From positions 1 to 36,633 of the forward strand of contig RZYB01000008.1 in assembly GCA_009930495.1 (NCBI GenBank): 36,633 nt of DNA. The letters run 5' to 3'. Below are positions 33,285-36,633 of this stretch, piece by piece; position 1 is the stretch's first letter; the number at the start of each line of letters is the position of its first letter. Origin of the DNA: Deltaproteobacteria bacterium (lineage in GTDB: Bacteria > Desulfobacterota > Desulfovibrionia > Desulfovibrionales > Desulfomicrobiaceae). Both the position numbers and the translations under genes were made by a program. Below the pieces are notes generated by a model. The model was not told the DNA's origin and searched no databases. It saw only the letters and a list, made by a program, of their open reading frames with translations.

Positions 33285-34136
33285 ATGCTCAATCTCGACA
33301 ATCTCAAGGACACCGATCTCCCCCCCCTCAAACCCATGGTCGCCAAGCTGTGGGGATTGCTCAACGCTCCTGACACACGCTTGGCGGAAATCGCCGAAGC
33401 CATGGGCGCGGAGCCCGTTCTTTGCGCCCGGATCATGGCCGTGGCCAATTCGCCCATCTACCGGGGCACCGACGAGATCACCTCGGTCCACAAAGCCCTG
33501 GTCCGGCTCGGGCTGCAGGAAGTCAAGGGTGTTGTCTATTACCTGACCCTGGCCGGTTCCGTGCGTAAAAACACCCTGCCCGCCAGCTTTTCCATCCGGC
33601 GCTTCTGGACCCACAGCCTGTGCACGGCGCTTCTGAGCGAAAAACTCATCAAATTCCACGCCAACCTTTTTCCCATGACCCAGGAAGAACAGGAAGGCGC
33701 CTATCTCTCGGGCCTGCTCCACGACATGGGCTACGTGGTCATGGGCACCCTCATGCCCGAGGCGTTCACCACCCTGGCCCAGTCCTGGGAACATGGCGGC
33801 CACGACCCACTCCAACTCGAGGAAAGCCTGTTTGGCGTGGCCCATCCCGTCATCAGCGCGAAGGCGCTCAAACTGTGGAAATTCCCCAAAAATGTCCAGC
33901 TCGCGGTTTACGCCCACCATCGGGACGTCACCACCGGCAATCCTCCGGCCGTGGTCACCCTGCTCAAGGTGGCGGATTGCCTGGCGACGGGAGCCGGCTA
34001 CCATTTCAACCCAATGTTCACGCTGGACATGAAACAGTCGACCATCCCCGCCGGCCTGATGGACAACGATTTTCAGCCCATCGTCGAGGAAGTTTCCCTG
34101 AAAGTGGAATTGCTGGTTGGCCAAAATTTTTCCTGA
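33285..34136 (+). CDS. HDOD domain signalling protein
   Basis: This 283-residue protein is mainly one HDOD domain (about 5-230). It shows LPPLKPMVAKLWGLLNA, the ARIMAVANSPIYRG helix pair, SVHKALVRLGLQEVKGVVYY, then WTHSLCTALLSEKL and LLHDMGYVVMGTL. HDOD domains are HD-related and usually non-catalytic, and take part in signalling, often with c-di-GMP or chemotaxis systems; here a His-Asp pair (HDMG) is kept. The C-terminal part is unassigned. I chose the ATG at 33285 over a TTG at 33264; neither has a strong ribosome site. It is transcribed away from the beta-CASP operon and converges on the degenerate receiver/GGDEF gene. Confidence 0.9.
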   Translation: MLNLDNLKDTDLPPLKPMVAKLWGLLNAPDTRLAEIAEAMGAEPVLCARIMAVANSPIYRGTDEITSVHKALVRLGLQEVKGVVYYLTLAGSVRKNTLPASFSIRRFWTHSLCTALLSEKLIKFHANLFPMTQEEQEGAYLSGLLHDMGYVVMGTLMPEAFTTLAQSWEHGGHDPLQLEESLFGVAHPVISAKALKLWKFPKNVQLAVYAHHRDVTTGNPPAVVTLLKVADCLATGAGYHFNPMFTLDMKQSTIPAGLMDNDFQPIVEEVSLKVELLVGQNFS

Positions 34137-34158
34137 TACCTCAAAATTTTTCGCTAAA

Positions 34159-35121
34159 TCAAAAATCCAATTCAAGTTCCAAGGCCACCCGCCCGGAGTC
34201 TCCATCAATTCCGGGGGACAGCGGCTCGGCGAGGCGGGTTTGTAACCACGTCCAAAGCACCTCTCCGGTCCGGTCGAACTGTTTGTAATTGCCCAGGACC
34301 CGCACGCATAAATATCTGGCGCGCAGCTCCAGGCCCGTGCCTTGTCCATTGGGCTCTCGAAAGCTGTATTCGTCCAGGGCCCCGCTCAGCCGTCCCAGAA
34401 GCGCCCTGGTACCGCGCGCGTCCAAATCGGGCGAAACCAGAGCCAGCATTTCGCCATTCAAAGCGGCCAGGCGGTCGTAATTGCGGAGTTGGCGCCGCAG
34501 ATAGTCCCAAATCCCGGATTTGAACCATGCCAGCCAATCCTCGCCAAAGCTGGCGCGCAGGCCGGCGTTATCCGGAATGGCCAGCACGGAAAGAGAAAAC
34601 CAGCCGTGCCGACGTCCCACGCGGTTGACTTCCTGGAACAAAAAGGCTTTGAGGCCATCCGGGGTCAACAGGCCGGTCGTGGGATCGACCACGGGCTCCA
34701 GCGCCCCCTGCCCGGTCAGACGCAAGGTCCGAACCGCCCGTTTGACCTGCCAGCCGAGTTCCAGATCCAGCAACGGCCCGACCAGATACGAATCCATGCC
34801 CGCGTCCGAGGAAAGAATGGGCACCAAATCGGAACGGGCGCCAAGCATGATGACATAGGCCGGACGGGCGCGACGCCGGGCCTCGCGCGCCCGCAGCATG
34901 GCGCACAACTCCAACCCGGAAATATCCAGCCCCTGAACCGCGACAATCAGACACGGCCAGGGATCGTCCTCGGTCAGCGCCAGGGCCTTGGAATGGCTGG
35001 TCACATGCATGGCGCGCAGGCCGAGCTCCTCCACGACGGCACATATTTCCCGGCCCTGATTTTCGTCGGGATGGACCACGAGAACCCCGTACTCTTGGCA
35101 ATCTTGCGTGAAAAATGTCAT
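34159..35121 (-). CDS. degenerate receiver plus degenerate GGDEF protein
   Basis: This is a 320-residue cytoplasmic protein. Residues about 10-135 follow the receiver fold (GVLVVHPDENQGREICAVV; SGLELCAMLRAREA), but the phospho-acceptor position reads LIVAVQGLD, and the Lys position reads YLVGPLL, so Asp and Lys are lost. Residues about 145-260 follow a GGDEF domain (DPTTGLLTPDGLKAFLFQEV; NYDRLAALNGEMLALVSPD), with GGDEF replaced by NGEML. Neither phosphorylation nor cyclase activity is expected. The frame continues upstream to 35964, but that part is antisense to the Smr gene and is rejected. The ATG at 35121 has only a weak GGGA. It may act as a binding or scaffold protein. Confidence 0.82.
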   Translation of the reverse strand: MTFFTQDCQEYGVLVVHPDENQGREICAVVEELGLRAMHVTSHSKALALTEDDPWPCLIVAVQGLDISGLELCAMLRAREARRRARPAYVIMLGARSDLVPILSSDAGMDSYLVGPLLDLELGWQVKRAVRTLRLTGQGALEPVVDPTTGLLTPDGLKAFLFQEVNRVGRRHGWFSLSVLAIPDNAGLRASFGEDWLAWFKSGIWDYLRRQLRNYDRLAALNGEMLALVSPDLDARGTRALLGRLSGALDEYSFREPNGQGTGLELRARYLCVRVLGNYKQFDRTGEVLWTWLQTRLAEPLSPGIDGDSGRVALELELDF

Positions 35122-35295
35122 GCGTGTCCCGTGCGGTTTACGGTACGCCCCAAAAGCGGGACGTTTCCCGGCAGGAACCCCGGCTAGCAAATTATCCGCC
35201 GCACTGTCCACAAGCCCGCCAGGGCCGGCGCTTTTCAAGCTTTTGCCCTCCACCCCCAATTTGTATATACACGCGCCCTGACCATCGTGAGCACC

Positions 35296-35958
35296 ATGCA
35301 CAATCCGTTTCAATCCCTGAAAAAAGATCAAAGGATCAAGGCGTCCCTGGGCAAACGAGCCCGCGCGCGGCAGGAAAAGGCATCCACCGGCGATGACGTC
35401 CTCTTCCTGGGGGCCATGTCCGACGTGGCCCCCCTGGCCAAGGGCGGTCGGGAGGTGACGCCGCCAGCCGCCGTCACCAAGGCCAACCTGTCCGAGCCGA
35501 AAACATTCGCCCGCTTGCTCGAGGAAAATGTCGAATTCGAAATGGAGCACACCCACGAATTCATTTCCGGCTTGATCAAGGGGCTGGACGCCAAAATTTT
35601 CCGCAAGCTGAAAAATGGCCAATACAGCGTGCAAGGGCACCTGGACCTGCACGGCATGAACACGGAACAGGCCAAACTTGGGGTCCAGGAATTTCTGCGC
35701 CGAGCCTACATGGAGGGCAAACGCTGTGTGCTGATCATTCCGGGACGGGGCCGCAACTCCCCGCTCGGCCAGGGCGTCCTGCGCCAGGAGCTGTCGACAT
35801 GGCTGACCCAGGCCCCGCTCAAACGCATCGTCCTCGCGTTCGCCACCGCCCTGCCCCGGCACGGCGGAGCCGGGGCCCTGTATCTGCTGCTGCGTCAAGC
35901 CCGCAAGGACAAGGGCAAAATCATTTGGGAAGACATTTTCACGGATCTTGAAGGCTAA
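35296..35958 (+). CDS. Smr-domain protein
   Basis: This 220-residue protein has a charged, basic N-terminal 60 residues, a helical middle, and a C-terminal Smr (small MutS-related) domain beginning near residue 115: HLDLHGMNTEQAKLGVQEFL, then VLIIPGRGRNSPLGQGVLRQ and the end ALYLLLR. The DLHG and G-x-G-x-x-S-x-x-G elements are intact; Smr domains bind or nick DNA or RNA. I chose the ATG at 35296 over a GTG at 35287. The 174-base gap upstream holds an AT-rich box (TATATA at 35264-35269) with TTGCCC 15 bases before it, a weak promoter candidate. ftsY follows after 17 bases. Confidence 0.9.
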   Translation: MHNPFQSLKKDQRIKASLGKRARARQEKASTGDDVLFLGAMSDVAPLAKGGREVTPPAAVTKANLSEPKTFARLLEENVEFEMEHTHEFISGLIKGLDAKIFRKLKNGQYSVQGHLDLHGMNTEQAKLGVQEFLRRAYMEGKRCVLIIPGRGRNSPLGQGVLRQELSTWLTQAPLKRIVLAFATALPRHGGAGALYLLLRQARKDKGKIIWEDIFTDLEG

Positions 35959-35975
35959 CCACAAAGGACTACATC

Positions 35976-36633
35976 ATGGGTTTTTTCTCTCGTATCAAAA
36001 AACTCTGGGGCGGCGACGCGACTCCGGCCGATCACACTCCACCGCAGTCAGCCCAAGAGGCCCCCGCCCAAACCGAGCCCATCGAGGCCATCGAACCGGC
36101 TCCCGCCCCGGCGGCCCAACCCGAACCCGGACCAGCCGGCGCGGCCCAAGATGAACAGGCCGTCACGCCAAAAACCATCGCGGCCGAAGTCGAGCCCGAA
36201 ACAGCTCCCGCCCTCGCGTCGGAACACGCCACGGCCGGGCCGGTTCGCACCGAACTGGAACCGACTCCGGCGGTCCAGCCCGAACCCGGGCCAGCTGGCG
36301 CGGCCCAAGCCGAGCAAACAATTTCACCAGAAGCCTTCGAAGCCGAAATCGGGCCCGAAGCAGCTCCTGCCCTCGCGCCGGAACACGCCACGGCCGGGCC
36401 GGCTCGCGTCGAATCGGAGCCAGCCCCGACGGTCCAGACCGAATCCGAGCCAGTCGGCGCGGCCCAACCCGAAGCTGTTGCCGCACCAGAGAGCGAGCCC
36501 TTCACTGAAACGATTTTGGAACCGGCCAAGGACAAGGAACCCATGCCGGAACCGATCCGGACTTCAGAAACCACCAACGAGGTGGACTTCGCCCCGACCC
36601 AGGCCAAGACATCGGGATGGCGCCGTTTTTTGG
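35976..36633 (+). CDS. ftsY: FtsY, signal recognition particle receptor (3' part outside window)
   Basis: FtsY is the membrane-associated GTPase that receives SRP-bound ribosomes. Only the first 219 codons are in the window, without the NG GTPase domain. The N-terminus MGFFSRIKKLWGG is the typical amphipathic membrane-binding helix, followed by a long acidic, Pro/Ala/Glu-rich A domain. At the right edge KTSGWRRFL begins the next basic helix, which usually opens the N domain (Trp-Phe or Trp-Arg-Arg). AAGGA stands 7 bases before the ATG, and the gene follows the Smr gene by 17 bases. The assignment rests on these features because the GTPase part is not visible. The A domain is unusually repetitive. 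Confidence 0.8.
   Translation, partial: MGFFSRIKKLWGGDATPADHTPPQSAQEAPAQTEPIEAIEPAPAPAAQPEPGPAGAAQDEQAVTPKTIAAEVEPETAPALASEHATAGPVRTELEPTPAVQPEPGPAGAAQAEQTISPEAFEAEIGPEAAPALAPEHATAGPARVESEPAPTVQTESEPVGAAQPEAVAAPESEPFTETILEPAKDKEPMPEPIRTSETTNEVDFAPTQAKTSGWRRFL
36111..36473 (+). repeat. 159-bp tandem repeat inside ftsY A domain
   Basis: Two full copies (36111-36269, 36270-36428) and a partial third (36429-36473) of a 159-bp, 53-codon unit. Each contains the segment encoding PEPGPAGAAQ (ESEPVGAAQ in the third) and, in full copies, APALA-EHATAGP. Copies differ mostly by single substitutions, and the exact 159-base period keeps the reading frame. Confidence 0.85.

Noticed and set aside
34122-34152. 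Two copies of CAAAATTTTTC, 20 bases apart, as a possible regulator site
   Set aside because: The first lies in the HDOD coding end and similar AT-rich words occur elsewhere in coding sequence (for example near 6185 and 6260), so it is probably chance.
35122-35964. N-terminal extension of the degenerate receiver/GGDEF gene
   Set aside because: The extension is antisense to the Smr gene and looks non-coding; the receiver fold begins right after the ATG at 35121.

Overview
The window reads as a chromosomal segment of a GC-rich, Gram-negative bacterium, most likely a sulfate reducer of the Desulfovibrionales type. That placement is inferred from gene content and my memory of similar gene neighbourhoods (ilvBNC behind a DUF465/DUF167/YggT run, hybrid kinases with HPt domains, TamA/TamB, PilB-like ATPases); there is no rRNA or other taxonomic marker. 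No tRNA, rRNA, CRISPR array, insertion sequence, prophage or integrase was seen. About 31 protein genes fill nearly all of the sequence.

Layout. (1) 1-8746, minus strand: a signalling block. A zinc-ribbon PilZ protein is followed by an inner-membrane-anchored PstS-like/OmpA fusion, a single-domain response regulator, a large hybrid histidine kinase with three tandem HPt domains and a second receiver-only protein. The block ends at a strong terminator, beyond which lies a GAF-domain PilB/GspE-type ATPase cut by the window edge. (2) 9112-17400, plus strand: a radical-SAM RlmN-like methyltransferase missing the usual N-terminal domain, a class II photolyase, and tamA-tamB, all overlapping or closely spaced. 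(3) 17407-19785, minus: a small coiled-coil protein and a second PilB/GspE ATPase with a TPR-like N-terminus. (4) 19921-28170, minus: a long run of tightly packed genes (cysteine-rich protein, unknown protein, XRE-cupin regulator, acyl-CoA ligase, HAD phosphatase, YggT, DUF167, DUF465, ilvB, ilvN, ilvC) ending at a clear terminator. (5) 28341-28538, plus: a lone tatA with its own promoter candidate and terminator. (6) 28604-33140, minus: beta-CASP RNA nuclease, rsmD, coaD, miaA and a secreted protein. (7) 33285-36633: an HDOD protein, a convergent degenerate receiver/GGDEF protein, a Smr-domain protein, and the start of ftsY with a repetitive acidic N-terminus.

How the parts work together. 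Blocks 4 and 6 are mostly housekeeping: branched-chain amino-acid synthesis, acyl-CoA activation, and rRNA/tRNA modification with CoA synthesis. Block 2 joins outer-membrane biogenesis (TamA/TamB) to nucleic-acid maintenance. Block 1 is the most unusual. It combines a solute-binding domain, a peptidoglycan anchor, a multi-HPt phosphorelay kinase with two receiver-only outputs, a predicted c-di-GMP receptor and a secretion/pilus-type ATPase with a possible MshEN-like nucleotide-binding region. I infer a phosphorelay that senses an envelope or solute signal and acts on surface structures, but nothing in the sequence proves the ligand or the output.
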